64,000 nucleotides of DNA from Hyphomicrobium denitrificans ATCC 51888 (GCF_000143145.1 NC_014313.1:2232001-2296000), one strand, 5' to 3'. Shown: positions 36,687-47,565, counted from the stretch's first letter. Program-made: numbers and translations. The notes: generated by a model not told the origin, from the sequence alone.

Positions 36687-38135
36687 CTAGTGCGAATTTT
36701 TAATGTGTTCGTAGCCGGCGAGCGCGCGGGCGCGGGCTTCACCATGCTCGACGATCGGATTTGGGTATGATTTCCCGAGTTTAACGCCGGCTTCCATGAG
36801 CGTGCCGGAATCGGCTTTCCACGGTGCGTGAATGATTTGCCGGGGCAATTTCGCGAGTTCCGGAACCCAGCGGCGGACATAGTCGCCATCGGGATCGAAT
36901 TTCTCGCCCTGCAAGACCGGGTTGAATATACGAAAATAAGGCGCCGCGTCGGCGCCGGAGCCCGCAACCCACTGCCAGTTCGCCGAATTGTTTGCGAGAT
37001 CGGCGTCAACGAGCGTGTCCCAGAACCAGGCTTCGCCGGTTTGCCACGGAATGAGCAAGTGCTTGATGAGAAACGACGCGGTGATCATGCGCACGCGATT
37101 GTGCATGTAGCCCGTCGCCCATAGCTCGCGCATTCCGGCGTCGACGATCGGATATCCGGTCTGCCCGGTTTGCCATGCTTTGAGATGCTTGGCGTTCCCG
37201 TGCCAGGGAAATGCCGAGAATTCCGGCCGAAACGGCTCCTCGGGCAATTCGGGAAAATGAAACAAAAGACCGGCGGAGAATTCACGCCAAAGAAGCTCTT
37301 TGAGAAATGTCTCGGCCGCATTGTCCGAGCCATTGGTTTTGCCGCCAGCGTGTGCCGCCGCATGCCAGCATGCAGCGGGCGAGATTTCGCCGAACGCGAG
37401 ATGCGGCGACAATCGCGACGTGCCGGGCGTCGCCGGACAATTGCGGTCGCGCGCATACGATTTCAGCGCAGTTCGCACAAAATCGGAAAGCCGTTTGCGT
37501 GCGCCGGCTTCGCCCGGCTGCCAGGCCGCTGCGAAACCTTTCGACCAGTCGGGCTTTTGCGGGTGCAACGCCCAGTCGCGCAGACGTTCGCTTTTGGGCT
37601 GTTTCTCAAGCGTCGCGATGCGTTCGGGCGCGCGCACGGATTTCGCCGGAACGAGGTCTTTCATGATGGCGCGCGAAAATGGCGTGTAAACCTTGTAAAA
37701 TCCGCCGTTGGACGTGCGCATGTCTTCAGGCTCGCGAAGCAGGCGGCCCCCGAAGCGGCGGCACGCGACGTTGGCGTCGTCGAGCTTTGTTTTCAGCCGC
37801 TGCTCGAGCGCGACTGCCCACGGCTCATAGCTGCGGGTGAAGTAAACGGCGGCTGCTCCGGTCTCCTCGATCATGCGCAGCAACTCGGTCTCGCTGTCGC
37901 CACGACGAAGCACGAGCGGGCCGCCGCGACTTGCGAGATCGCCCGCAAGCGCAGCGAGGCTTTTATCCAGCCACCAGTGCGACGCGCCGCCCATCTTCCA
38001 TTGTTTGGGTGACGCATCGTCGAGAATGTAGAGCGGTAGGATCGGAGCGCCAGTATGGACCGCCGCCACGAGCGCCGCGTGATCTCCAAGCCGAAGGTCG
38101 TTGCGGAACCAGAGAACGATTGGCTTGTCATGCAT
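36687..38135 (-). CDS. phrB: Deoxyribodipyrimidine photolyase (cryptochrome/photolyase family)
   Basis: The 482-residue enzyme repairs UV dimers with FAD and light. The N-terminal antenna domain starts IVLWFRNDLRLGDHAAL. The C-terminal FAD domain has TSRLSPHLAFGEIS, ELLWREF, GYPIVDAGMRELWATGYMHNRVRMI and DTLVDADLANNSANWQWVAGSGADAAPYFRIFNP, all hallmarks of class I CPD photolyases. Start MHDKPIVLWF at 38135 is preferred over a seven-residue extension. It lies 75 bases after the TPR gene on the same strand, so the two may be cotranscribed. Confidence 0.95.
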   Translation of the reverse strand: MHDKPIVLWFRNDLRLGDHAALVAAVHTGAPILPLYILDDASPKQWKMGGASHWWLDKSLAALAGDLASRGGPLVLRRGDSETELLRMIEETGAAAVYFTRSYEPWAVALEQRLKTKLDDANVACRRFGGRLLREPEDMRTSNGGFYKVYTPFSRAIMKDLVPAKSVRAPERIATLEKQPKSERLRDWALHPQKPDWSKGFAAAWQPGEAGARKRLSDFVRTALKSYARDRNCPATPGTSRLSPHLAFGEISPAACWHAAAHAGGKTNGSDNAAETFLKELLWREFSAGLLFHFPELPEEPFRPEFSAFPWHGNAKHLKAWQTGQTGYPIVDAGMRELWATGYMHNRVRMITASFLIKHLLIPWQTGEAWFWDTLVDADLANNSANWQWVAGSGADAAPYFRIFNPVLQGEKFDPDGDYVRRWVPELAKLPRQIIHAPWKADSGTLMEAGVKLGKSYPNPIVEHGEARARALAGYEHIKNSH

Positions 38136-38210
38136 GATTTTATCGCAGCGTCCCAATCCGACTGAATTCGGATAACGCTTTCGGGGCCGCTGCGTTCTTG
38201 CGGCAAGACG

Positions 38211-39887
38211 TCAGTTGCCAAACAAAAAGTCGAAGATCGTTTTCGGTTTTGGCGCGCGGCGCTGACGCGTTTCCCGCGATTCCCAAGAATCGTAGCGCCG
38301 TTGCGGAACAGGAGCGGCCGCCGCAACCGCGACGGTGCGCAGCTGATACTCGTCGGTTACGCCGTCGACGCTCGCGACTTGCAGGTGGTCGCCGTCCCAC
38401 GTCCAGGTCGCGACGCGAGCGCCCTGCTTGTTGGGCTGGATCGCGATCACCTTCGCCGCTGCGATATCGACGATGGCTGCGAGTTCGGTGTCCTCTGGGC
38501 CGTTCTTGCCCGGCATGCTACCGCCCGAAAAGCGCAGGATACCGTAGCTCGCGTAGGGGGCTGTTTTCACCTCCCAGTCGAGCAGCTTCGGCAAGCCTTC
38601 GCCGATCATTTCGAGCGGCACGCGAATTTGCCCGTAGTCGTCGCTCACGGCGGTATATGTCTTTCCGTTCTGGACGACATGCCACTTCGGGATATCGAGC
38701 GACGGCTGCGGTTTGTCATCGCCGTCATCGATCGGTGCGCCCAGCCGCTTCAGCGCGTCGGCCGCGAACTGCCAGCTCGGCTTCAGTTGCAGCACACGTC
38801 GCAGATCGGCGATCGCGGTGTCGGCATGGCCGCTTGCCTCCGCGATCTCGCCGCGCGCCCAGAGCGCTTCGGGCGAATTCGGATCGAGCTTGATCGCCGT
38901 TTCGACGTCCTTCGCTCCGATGTCAGGCTGGTTGTTCTGTTTGTAGACGACGGCGCGGAACGCATATGCGACCGGCGATCGCGGATCGAGTTCGATGGCG
39001 CGGTTCAAGTCCGCATAGGCTTCGTCGGAGGCTTCGGCGAAGCTGTTGGCGAGGCCGCGCCCTTCGAACGCCGCGCTCGCGTTGGGATCGAGTTCGATGG
39101 CGCGGGAGAAATCCTTCAAGGCCGAGGCGGTATTGGCATTCAGCAGATAGGCGTAGCCGCGAACGACGTAGAGTTCGGTGTTGTTGACGTCGAACGCGAT
39201 GGCGCGGGACAAGTCCTCGATCGCGTCGTCGCGCAGACCGATAGTCATCCGCGCTTCGGCGCGGTTGCGATAAGCGGTCGCAAAGCGCGCATCAGCGCTG
39301 ACCGCACGCGAAAAATCGCGGATGGCGGCATGCGGCTTATCGGTCGCGAGATAGGCCAAGCCGCGCCCGGACAGCGGCGGCGCGCTGGCCGGCAACAGTT
39401 CGATCGCCTTCGTGAAATCACGGATTGCGACCGCGGGCTTGCCGAGCTTCATCTCGGCGTTGGCGCGATTGGAATATGCAGCGGCGTAGCCCGGCGCGAG
39501 CACGAGCGCCCGGTCGAAATCCTTCATCGCCTCGTCGAGCTGACCGACGGCCACGAGCAGGTTGCCGCGATTGTTGTAAGCAACGGGGTATTCGGGAAAC
39601 AGCTCGACCGCGTGATTGTAGTCTTCGAGCGCCAGCTTGATCTGGCCGAGCCGTGCGTTGGCGACGGCGCGATCATTCAGGATCGTCGCGCGGCGGTCGT
39701 TGGCGAGGCCCGTGTCGCGCAGCGCTTCCGTGTAGGCCGTCACCGCGGTCGCAACGTCGCCGCGCACCATTTGCGCTGCGCCCTGCTCGGCGGCGGACGG
39801 CTGCGGCACGCCTTCGGCGGCCTGCACTCCGCTCGTGACGAAAGCCGACGCAACGAGTATCTGCGCGAGGCGTAGTGGCCGCAGCAT
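38211..39887 (-). CDS. Secreted tetratricopeptide-repeat protein
   Basis: The 558-residue precursor has a signal peptide ending GVQAAEG and about nine consecutive TPR units (residues ~45-370; e.g. AYNNRGNLLVAVGQLDEAMK). These are followed by a C-terminal beta-rich domain (PSLDIPKWHVVQNGKTYTAV to VPQRRYDSW) and a basic end KPKTIFDFLFGN. TPR arrays mount protein partners; here the protein would act in the periplasm or be membrane-tethered. The target is unknown. Confidence 0.82.
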   Translation of the reverse strand: MLRPLRLAQILVASAFVTSGVQAAEGVPQPSAAEQGAAQMVRGDVATAVTAYTEALRDTGLANDRRATILNDRAVANARLGQIKLALEDYNHAVELFPEYPVAYNNRGNLLVAVGQLDEAMKDFDRALVLAPGYAAAYSNRANAEMKLGKPAVAIRDFTKAIELLPASAPPLSGRGLAYLATDKPHAAIRDFSRAVSADARFATAYRNRAEARMTIGLRDDAIEDLSRAIAFDVNNTELYVVRGYAYLLNANTASALKDFSRAIELDPNASAAFEGRGLANSFAEASDEAYADLNRAIELDPRSPVAYAFRAVVYKQNNQPDIGAKDVETAIKLDPNSPEALWARGEIAEASGHADTAIADLRRVLQLKPSWQFAADALKRLGAPIDDGDDKPQPSLDIPKWHVVQNGKTYTAVSDDYGQIRVPLEMIGEGLPKLLDWEVKTAPYASYGILRFSGGSMPGKNGPEDTELAAIVDIAAAKVIAIQPNKQGARVATWTWDGDHLQVASVDGVTDEYQLRTVAVAAAAPVPQRRYDSWESRETRQRRAPKPKTIFDFLFGN

Positions 39888-40058
39888 TCCTGTCGTTCAC
39901 CTTTCCAGCCGGACGTCCAAGCGATTCGCCGTACAGTCCTCTTAAATTGCCATTATGGCCCGGCAAGGAGCAATTGCGAACTGCCGCGGCAGTCAGCCTG
40001 TTTGACTTATAGGTAGGGCCTGCGTGACGCTGCAAGTCTCGTTTCGGAGACCGTTCCG

Positions 40059-40613
40059 ATGAACCTCTGGCTGCGGCTTTTATGGCTCCTGCTGACGGCG
40101 CGGCGACGCGGGCCGGTCAGCCTGCCGCGCGAATCGTCGACGCTGAATTTCCGGGTGTGGCCGCACGATCTCGATCTTTCGTTTCATCTCAACAACGGCC
40201 GCTATCTGACGCTGATGGACCTCGGTCGCCTCGACACCATGGTCAGGTCGGGGCTATGGCGCGAGGTGATGCGTCACAATTGGACGCCGATCGCGAGCGC
40301 CATCACTATTCGCTTCCAGCGCGAGCTTCGTCCGTTCCAGCCATTCCGTCTCGAAACCAAACTGCTGTGCTGGGATGCGAGCCTCGTCGTCATGGAGCAG
40401 ATTTTCGTCATCGACGGCGGACCGCGCGACGGTCAGGTCGCAGCGCGGGCGCTGTTCAAGGGCGGCCTCTATGATCGCAAGACGCGAAAGTTCGTCGAAA
40501 TCGCGCAGCTGATGGCGTTGCTCGGAGTTTCGGAGACGAGCCCGCCCGCGACCTCGGAAGTCGAGGCGTTTCTTCATGCCGACGATCAGCTGAAACAGGC
40601 CGGGCGCGTTTAA
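40059..40613 (+). CDS. 4HBT-like acyl-CoA thioesterase (THEM6-like)
   Basis: The 184-residue protein has a hydrophobic start (LWLRLLWLLLTA) and a hotdog domain with RVWPHDLDLSFHLNNGRYLTLMDLGRLD, where the DLDxxxHxNNxxY pattern carries the catalytic Asp. RELRPFQPFRLETKLLCWD follows. It matches the 4-hydroxybenzoyl-CoA thioesterase superfamily branch containing THEM6. The N-terminal helix may anchor it to the membrane. Its stop codon overlaps that of nnr tail to tail by four bases. Confidence 0.82.
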   Translation: MNLWLRLLWLLLTARRRGPVSLPRESSTLNFRVWPHDLDLSFHLNNGRYLTLMDLGRLDTMVRSGLWREVMRHNWTPIASAITIRFQRELRPFQPFRLETKLLCWDASLVVMEQIFVIDGGPRDGQVAARALFKGGLYDRKTRKFVEIAQLMALLGVSETSPPATSEVEAFLHADDQLKQAGRV

Positions 40614-42172
40614 CGCCGTTTGCGGCTGTGAAGATCGGCTAACACCGGCGGCAGAAGCTCAGGCAGATCTTCAGCGATCAGACCGATGCCGAAGCGGCGC
40701 GCGCACTCTCCGTGCAGCCAGACCGCCGCGCAGGCAGCTTCGAACGCCGGCATGCGCTGCGCCAGAAGACCGACGACGAATCCGGCCAGTACGTCGCCCG
40801 ATCCGGCGGTTGCGAGCCAGGGCGGCGCATTCGCGTTGATCGCCGCGCGGCCTTCGGGTTCGGCGATCACCGTGTCGCTTCCCTTGAGAATGACGATCGC
40901 TCCGGATCGCTCGGCTGCGTGCCGCGCGCGATCGAGCTTCGAGCCGCCGACATCGCCGAACAGGCGCTTGAACTCGCCGTCGTGCGGCGTCAGGACGACG
41001 GGCGCGGAACGCGCTTTGATCGCCGCAAACAAGCTGTCGGCGTTCAGCGTCTTGTCGCCGTTGCGCACCAGGAAGCCCATGCCGGCCTCTCGTTGCGGGC
41101 GATCATTGTCGCCGTCGGCAAACGACGTCAGGGCGTCAGCGTCGAGGACGACAGACGCAGAGGATCGCAAGATCGCGAGAACGTCCGCCGCCGTTTCGGC
41201 TCCGACGGATGCGCCGGGTCCGATCAGCACGGCGTTGCGCCTCGTATCGGCGAGAAAGTCGGTAAGCGCGGTGGGGCCCGCAACCGAGCGCACCATGATC
41301 GACGTGACCTGCGTGGCGATGATGGCGGTTGCGGTCGCATTGCCGACGAGTGTCACGACGCCGGCTCCGGCCCTAATCGCTCCGCGTGCGCCGAGGCGAG
41401 CGGCACCGGTTTGCAGTGCCGGCCCTGAGACGACAACGGCATGGCCGCGATCGTATTTATGTCCGGCGTCCTCAGGCCAGCGGAAAGACGACAGCCAGAG
41501 GTCCGTCCGGTTTTCGTGCACGGAAGGCTTCAGGGTTTCGAGGACTTTGTCCGGGATGCCGATCTGTGCGACGATGACCTCACCGCAGAGGTCGCGGCCC
41601 GGCATCAAAAGATGACCCGGCTTCTTGCGGAAGAACGTCACCGTCCTCCGAGCCTGAACGACCGGCCCGTCGCTTTGCCCCGTCGAACCGTTGAGCCCGC
41701 TCGGAACATCGACGGCGATCACCGGGATGCGGCTGGCATTTACGGCCTCGACCAGTTCGGCGGCTTCGCCATCGAGCGGACGCGAAAGTCCGGCGCCGAA
41801 GAGCGCGTCGATCACGATGTTCATGCTTTGCAACGCGTCGGGCGATGCAGGGCGAATGGGCAACGGCCAGCGGCGCGCCATCTCGGCGGCGTCGCCCTTC
41901 AATGCGGCGCGATCTCCGAGCAGAAAGACCCGCACGTCGAAGCCGCGATCGCGCAAATGGCGGGCCGCGACGAAGCCGTCGCCGCCGTTGTTGCCGGGGC
42001 CGCAGAGCGCGACGATGCGGGCGCTCGGGCGCGAGAGATCGGCGGCCAGTTTCAGCGCCGCTTCGGCGACGGCGCGGCCGGCGTTTTCCATCAGATCGAG
42101 GCTCGGGACGCCTCCCGCTGCAGCCAGACGATCCGCCTCGGCCATCTCCGTCGTCGACAAAAGTTCGTTCAT
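40610..42172 (-). CDS. nnr: Bifunctional NAD(P)HX epimerase / ADP-dependent dehydratase
   Basis: The 520-residue enzyme repairs hydrated NADH and NADPH. The N-terminal epimerase domain (YjeF-N, ~1-215) has SLDLMENAGRAVAEA and CGPGNNGGDGFVAARHL. The C-terminal dehydratase (ribokinase fold) has LIGPGASVG, VVLTPHDGEFKRLFG, VILKGSDTVIAEP and ATAGSGDVLAG. In many Hyphomicrobiales it stands next to glnB, and here it is divergent from glnB with about 260 bases between. Confidence 0.95.
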   Translation of the reverse strand: MNELLSTTEMAEADRLAAAGGVPSLDLMENAGRAVAEAALKLAADLSRPSARIVALCGPGNNGGDGFVAARHLRDRGFDVRVFLLGDRAALKGDAAEMARRWPLPIRPASPDALQSMNIVIDALFGAGLSRPLDGEAAELVEAVNASRIPVIAVDVPSGLNGSTGQSDGPVVQARRTVTFFRKKPGHLLMPGRDLCGEVIVAQIGIPDKVLETLKPSVHENRTDLWLSSFRWPEDAGHKYDRGHAVVVSGPALQTGAARLGARGAIRAGAGVVTLVGNATATAIIATQVTSIMVRSVAGPTALTDFLADTRRNAVLIGPGASVGAETAADVLAILRSSASVVLDADALTSFADGDNDRPQREAGMGFLVRNGDKTLNADSLFAAIKARSAPVVLTPHDGEFKRLFGDVGGSKLDRARHAAERSGAIVILKGSDTVIAEPEGRAAINANAPPWLATAGSGDVLAGFVVGLLAQRMPAFEAACAAVWLHGECARRFGIGLIAEDLPELLPPVLADLHSRKRR

Positions 42173-42268
42173 GCGATGCGCTCGATCCTACGTCAGCGGC
42201 GGTCACGGCGCCGCGCCCTCGTCTGCCGCCTGAAATTCAAGCACACGGCTTGTTTTTTAGGCGTATAA

Positions 42269-42769
<501 letters not shown>

Positions 42770-42859
42770 CACCGCACGATCGAATTCCGGTTTGAACACA
42801 TCAATCGGCCAACTCGGCTCGCCCGGAGCCGTAACGCATTGCAAGACAGGGGAGTGTCT

Positions 42860-44269
42860 ATGAAGAACGCAAGTGACGTCCTGAAATTCATCAAGGACAA
42901 GGAAGCCAAGTTCGTGGATTTCAGATTCACGGACACCAAAGGCAAGATGCAGCACGTGACGGCCGACGTCAGCTGCGTCGACGACAGCGTGTTCAGCGAC
43001 GGCTACGCCTTCGACGGTTCGTCGATCGCGGGCTGGAAGACGATCGAAGCGTCCGACATGACGCTGATGCCGGACCCGACGTCGGCGCACATCGATCCCT
43101 TCTTCGCGCAGACGACGGTCGTTCTGTTCTGCGACGTTCTCGAGCCGTCGACGGGTCAGCCCTACGAACGCGACCCGCGCTCGATCGCCAAGAAGGCCGA
43201 AGCCTACATGATGTCGCTCGGCCTCGGCGACAAAGTCTATTTCGGCCCGGAAGCCGAATTCTTCATCTTCGACGACGTCAAGTTCTCGACGGACATGTAC
43301 TCGGTCGGCTTCAAGGTCGACTCGAGCGAGCTGCCGACCAACTCGTCGGCCGACATCGAGATGGGCAACCTCGGACACCGTCCGCGCGTCAAGGGCGGCT
43401 ACTTCCCGGTTCCGCCGATCGACAGCTGCCAGGACATCCGTTCGGAAATGCTGTCGGTGCTGTCGGAGATGGGCGTCTCGGTCGAGAAGCATCACCACGA
43501 GGTCGCCGCCGCCCAGCATGAGCTCGGAGTCAAGTTCGGCCCGATGATCATGATGGCCGACCATATGCAGATCTATAAGTACGTCGTGCACAGCGTCGCG
43601 CAGGCCTACGGCAAGACGGCGACGTTCATGCCGAAGCCGATCTTCGGCGACAACGGCTCGGGCATGCACGTCCACCAGTCGATATGGAAGGGCGGACAGC
43701 CGATGTTCGCGGGCGACAAGTACGCCGACCTTTCGCAGATGTGCCTCTACTACATCGGCGGTATCCTGAAGCACGCGAAGGCGATCAACGCGTTCTCGAA
43801 CCCGCTGACGAACTCCTACAAGCGTCTCGTCCCGGGTTACGAAGCGCCGGTTCTGCTCGCCTACTCGGCGCGCAACCGTTCGGCGTCGTGCCGCATTCCG
43901 CACGTTTCGAACCCCAAGGCGAAGCGCGTCGAAGTCCGTTTCCCCGATCCGGGCGCGAACCCGTATCTCGCGTTCACGGCGATGTTGATGGCGGGCCTTG
44001 ACGGCATCCAGAACAAGATCGATCCCGGTCCTGCGATGGACAAGAATCTTTACGACCTACCGCCGGCAGAGCTTGCGAAGATTCCGACCGTTGCGGCCTC
44101 CTTGCGCGAAGCTCTCGACAGCCTCGACAAGGATCGCGACTTCCTCAAAGCGGGCGGCGTCATGAACGACGACATGATCGACGCCTACATCGCGCTGCGC
44201 ATGGAAGAGAACATGCGCTACGAGATGACGCCGCATCCGGTCGAGTACGACATGTACTATTCGGTCTGA
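42860..44269 (+). CDS. glnA: Glutamine synthetase type I
   Basis: The 469-residue enzyme makes glutamine from glutamate, ammonia and ATP as a dodecamer. Motifs are [10 protein letters not shown], the [10 protein letters not shown] metal ligands, [19 protein letters not shown], and the adenylylation tyrosine Tyr398 in KNLYDLPP, so activity should be set by GlnE under P-II control. GGGGAG lies six bases before the ATG at 42860. A terminator follows the gene. The first half of the operon, glnB, carries the sigma-54 promoter. Confidence 0.98.
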   Translation: MKNASDVLKFIKDKEAKFVDFRFTDTKGKMQHVTADVSCVDDSVFSDGYAFDGSSIAGWKTIEASDMTLMPDPTSAHIDPFFAQTTVVLFCDVLEPSTGQPYERDPRSIAKKAEAYMMSLGLGDKVYFGPEAEFFIFDDVKFSTDMYSVGFKVDSSELPTNSSADIEMGNLGHRPRVKGGYFPVPPIDSCQDIRSEMLSVLSEMGVSVEKHHHEVAAAQHELGVKFGPMIMMADHMQIYKYVVHSVAQAYGKTATFMPKPIFGDNGSGMHVHQSIWKGGQPMFAGDKYADLSQMCLYYIGGILKHAKAINAFSNPLTNSYKRLVPGYEAPVLLAYSARNRSASCRIPHVSNPKAKRVEVRFPDPGANPYLAFTAMLMAGLDGIQNKIDPGPAMDKNLYDLPPAELAKIPTVAASLREALDSLDKDRDFLKAGGVMNDDMIDAYIALRMEENMRYEMTPHPVEYDMYYSV

Positions 44270-44298
44270 GGCGACCCAAAGATTTCAGGCACTACCTC

Positions 44299-44327
44299 AA
44301 GGGCGGTTCGAAAGGACCGCCCTTTTC
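44299..44327 (+). terminator. Intrinsic terminator of the glnB-glnA operon
   Basis: AAGGGCGGT / ACCGCCCTT with an eight-base loop is followed by TTC on the plus strand, 30 bases beyond the glnA stop. Confidence 0.85.
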
Positions 44328-44345
44328 TGATGGGCTCCGAACGCG

Positions 44346-44651
44346 TCAGTAATAGAGCAGCACGCCGGCGCAGATGGCGATCAGGGCGTAATAGAAAAAC
44401 TGCCGCTCGCGCACGAGGAACCACGTCACCACGCGGCGCGGAATGTCCGCCCAGTTGTAGCGGCCGAGCGAGCCCAGCATCAGGCCGAAGATCAAGCCCA
44501 GCATCAGCGAATTGAATTGCAGGCCATCGGTCAGGGCCTTGAGATTATCCGGCGCATGTCCCGACACCCACGGCAGAACCGCGATGAAAAGCGCCGCCGT
44601 CATCGCGCCGAACGCCAGCACCGAAAAAAAAGACAGAACCGATCGCATCAT
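44346..44651 (-). CDS. Small membrane protein with three hydrophobic segments
   Basis: The 101-residue protein (MMRSVLSFFSVLAFGAMTAA) has hydrophobic stretches at about 5-28, 45-62 and 80-98. AAGGTG lies eight bases before the start at 44651. The frame extends further upstream without sense. Function is unknown. It lies 90 bases after the MFS gene on the same strand and might be the end of that transcript. Confidence 0.68.
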   Translation of the reverse strand: MMRSVLSFFSVLAFGAMTAALFIAVLPWVSGHAPDNLKALTDGLQFNSLMLGLIFGLMLGSLGRYNWADIPRRVVTWFLVRERQFFYYALIAICAGVLLYY

Positions 44652-44740
44652 CGCACGCACCTTGCGCGGGGCTGAGCCAATGCAAAAAGCCGGCTCCGTT
44701 TTCGACCCTTGCAAGCTAGCGCGATGGCGCAAACAATCTG

Positions 44741-45925
44741 TTAACCACGCTCGACTGCGCGGCGCTCACGCCTGTCGAGCAGCACGACGGCCACGCCGCA
44801 AATGATCATCAAGCCGGTCATGATCGCGACGAAGCCATTCACCGGCGACGCCGTCATCGCCACGCCAGCCGCGAACGGGCCGACGATGGAGCCAGCCTGA
44901 TACATGACAAGGAACGCGGCGTTGGCGGCGGCGAGATCACCCGGCGCGATGCGCTCACCGATCACCGCGAGGCCCAACGTATAGAAGCCGAGGATGGCGC
45001 CGCCGAGCAGGAAGCACACGATCTTCGCCTGGCCGGAACTCGCTAAAGCGAACGGCAAGAGCAGCACAAGCAGCACAAACGCGACGGCGAGGCCGATCGT
45101 GACGGCGTGACGCGAGACCTTGTCGGAGAGCCACCCGATCGGGAACTGGAGAGCGATGCCTCCGATCGTCATGGCGCTGAGCAGGCCCAGCGCTTCGTTC
45201 TGCGACAGCCCGGCTGCGAGCCCGACGTTCGGGATGAGCGACAGGTTGGTGATTTCGGCGAAACCTCCGATGAATGCCGAGGCCATCGCTGCGGGCGCCA
45301 TGCGAAGCGCGGACGTGACGTCGCTCGATCCGTCGTGACAGAACTCCGGCGCGAACCGCCGCGCCAGCAATATGGGGATGCTCGCCACCGCCGAGCCCAG
45401 CGTCCCGACGATGAATGGCCACGGACCATCGAGCCCGAGATTTTGCAGAATGAACGGTCCTGTCGCAAACCCGGTGAAGAAGACGATCGCATAGACCGCA
45501 ATGACACGGCCGCGCGTCGACTCTTCGGACACCGAATTGATCCATGTCTCGCCCGCAAGCCAGGGCAGCGCAAATCCGACGCTCATCAGCAAGCGGATGA
45601 TCAACCACGCTGCAGGCGATTGAAACGCATAGAGCGCAGCGAATCCGGCCGCGCCGGCGAGGCATCCGAGAGCGATGGCGGTAACAGGGCCTAAGCGCAC
45701 GACGATGCGTGGCAACACGGGAAGGGCCAGCAGAACGGCAATGGCAGGCACGGCGCCCGCGAGCCCAATCATCCATTTGGGCTGCGCCCAAGCCTCGAAC
45801 GTCAAGGCCGTGAGGGGAAAGCCGATACCGAACGAAAGTCCGACGCCGAACGCGGTCGCTGTGACGGCGGCGAGACTGAGGAGCCGCTGGACTGCTGTAA
45901 GATTGAAATCGCTGGTGCGTGTCAT
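44741..45925 (-). CDS. Major facilitator superfamily transporter (YcaD-like)
   Basis: The 394-residue protein has 12 predicted helices, with SFGIGFPLTALTFEAWAQP in helix 1-2, ETWINSVSEESTRGRVIAVYAI after helix 4 and GWLSDKVSRHAVTIGLAVAF in loop 8-9. This arrangement fits the YcaD/UMF2 group, whose substrates are unknown. It may follow the aminotransferase gene (stop at 45996) in one transcript. Confidence 0.85.
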   Translation of the reverse strand: MTRTSDFNLTAVQRLLSLAAVTATAFGVGLSFGIGFPLTALTFEAWAQPKWMIGLAGAVPAIAVLLALPVLPRIVVRLGPVTAIALGCLAGAAGFAALYAFQSPAAWLIIRLLMSVGFALPWLAGETWINSVSEESTRGRVIAVYAIVFFTGFATGPFILQNLGLDGPWPFIVGTLGSAVASIPILLARRFAPEFCHDGSSDVTSALRMAPAAMASAFIGGFAEITNLSLIPNVGLAAGLSQNEALGLLSAMTIGGIALQFPIGWLSDKVSRHAVTIGLAVAFVLLVLLLPFALASSGQAKIVCFLLGGAILGFYTLGLAVIGERIAPGDLAAANAAFLVMYQAGSIVGPFAAGVAMTASPVNGFVAIMTGLMIICGVAVVLLDRRERRAVERG

Positions 45926-45995
45926 CCGGTTCCCTTAGCGGCTCGGACGCGCGCTGTCTTCATTCCGAAGGTTGTCATAAGTCTTCGGGCGACGC

Positions 45996-47108
45996 CTATG
46001 ACAACCGACGCGCGTCCTCGATCGCCGCGGGAAGCGCTTTGGCAAACACGTCGAGATCCTCGTCACGGCCGCACGAGACGCGGATGCAGTGATCGATCCC
46101 TTTGGCGATGGGCTTGCGGACGAATACGTCGCGGTCGAGCAGCGCTTTCAGAACATGCTCGGCGAACGCGGCATCGCGGCCGCAATCGATGGCGACGAAG
46201 TTCGCCGCGGACGGCAACGGAGACAGGCCGTTCGCCGATGCGATCGCGGCGATGCGTTCGCGCGCGGCAGCGATGGCGCCGACGGCATCGCGCAGATACG
46301 CCTGATCGCGGATGGCGGCGAGCGCGCCGATCTGGCCGACGCGGTTGATGCCATAGTGATTGCGGACCTTGTCGAAGGCTTCGATCACGCTGCTTTCGCC
46401 AATCGCATAACCGATGCGCGCGCCAGCAAGTCCGTAGGCTTTCGAAAACGTCCGGTAATGCACGACCTGCGGATTTGAAATGTCGATTGGCGGGGCAGTG
46501 CCTTCCGGCGCTGTTTCGACGTAGGCTTCATCGAGGATCAAAAGCGTTTCGGGCGCTAGCGCGCCGATGAACTGTGTCATGGCCTCGGCCGGCCACCAGC
46601 TTCCCATCGGATTGTTGGGATTCGATACATAAAGCATGCGTGCCGACAGAGCTTTCGCGCTCTCAATGAGGCGCGGAACATCTTCGCGCATGTCGTGCAT
46701 CGGCACGAGATCGAGTACGCCGCCGTGCGCTCGGACGTGGAAGTTGAAGGTCGGATAGGCGCCGTCGGTCGTGACGACATGAGCGCCAGGCGTCAGAAAC
46801 ATCGTGCAGGTCAGGCCGAGCAAACCGTCGATGCCTTCTCCGACCACAACGTTCTCGATTGCGACGCCGTGATGGTCCGCGATCGCGGACCGCAGCTCGA
46901 AATTCTCGGGGTCGGAATATTTCCAGTTCTCGGCGGCTGCTTCGCGCATCGCGGCAACGGCCTTCGGAGATGATCCGAAGATGCTTTCGTTGGCGCCGAG
47001 GCGGGCGGAGAAAGGCCGTCCGCGAGCGCGCTCCAGGGCTTCCGGTCCGACAAAAGGCACAAGCTTGGGCAGCGACGCGATGGTCGGCGTGAATGGCGGG
47101 CGGGACAT
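45996..47108 (-). CDS. PLP-dependent aminotransferase, histidinol-phosphate type
   Basis: The 370-residue fold-type I enzyme has the PLP lysine in TFSKAYGLAGARIGYAIG, the ligand motifs YVSNPNNPMGSWW and LLILDEAYVE, and the early GANESIFGSSP. It fits the HisC-like branch, but the unusual N-terminal RLGANESIFGSS and the absence of other his genes suggest it may use aromatic or other amino acids. It starts 19 bases after the DUF1489 gene, so the two are probably cotranscribed. Confidence 0.85.
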   Translation of the reverse strand: MSRPPFTPTIASLPKLVPFVGPEALERARGRPFSARLGANESIFGSSPKAVAAMREAAAENWKYSDPENFELRSAIADHHGVAIENVVVGEGIDGLLGLTCTMFLTPGAHVVTTDGAYPTFNFHVRAHGGVLDLVPMHDMREDVPRLIESAKALSARMLYVSNPNNPMGSWWPAEAMTQFIGALAPETLLILDEAYVETAPEGTAPPIDISNPQVVHYRTFSKAYGLAGARIGYAIGESSVIEAFDKVRNHYGINRVGQIGALAAIRDQAYLRDAVGAIAAARERIAAIASANGLSPLPSAANFVAIDCGRDAAFAEHVLKALLDRDVFVRKPIAKGIDHCIRVSCGRDEDLDVFAKALPAAIEDARRLS

Positions 47109-47127
47109 TACTTCTCAGCGGGTTGCT

Positions 47128-47565
47128 TCAGAGGAGGCCAAGATCGGCGAGCTTCTTTCGCATTTCGGCCGGCATGACCGCAACCTGATCGCGCTTGCCG
47201 CCTTTGAGGTCCGGCGGCGCGTCGTCGTCTTCGAGATAGCGCCAGCCCTGGAAGGCGCGGCGGGGCGTCGGCCGCACCGGGATAAGCGGCAGCGCAAGTT
47301 GGATATGACAGCACGGCGTGCCGTTGTCTCGGGTGCCCTCCTCAAGCCCGACGAGCTTTTGCCGAACGAGGATCGTGCCTTTGATCACCCAGTAGAGCGA
47401 GCCGCCATCGAGCAGGTCATCGCGCCGTTTCGGAAACTGATACGTCGGATGATAGACGCAGGCTTTGCCGTCGCGCGACTTACATTGCCGGTTTTCGCGC
47501 TGCCAGTCCGCGAGGTCATCGATGGAGCTTGCGCCGACGCAGAGTTTGACGAGGTGCAGGGTCAT
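47128..47565 (-). CDS. DUF1489 family protein
   Basis: The 145-residue protein has the DUF1489 features MTLHLVKLCVGASSIDDLADWQ, YHPTYQFPKRRDDLLDGGSLYWVIKG and PTPRRAFQGWRYLEDDDAPPDL. The family is nearly confined to alphaproteobacteria and has no known function. It is first in a likely two-gene unit with the aminotransferase. Confidence 0.88.
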   Translation of the reverse strand: MTLHLVKLCVGASSIDDLADWQRENRQCKSRDGKACVYHPTYQFPKRRDDLLDGGSLYWVIKGTILVRQKLVGLEEGTRDNGTPCCHIQLALPLIPVRPTPRRAFQGWRYLEDDDAPPDLKGGKRDQVAVMPAEMRKKLADLGLL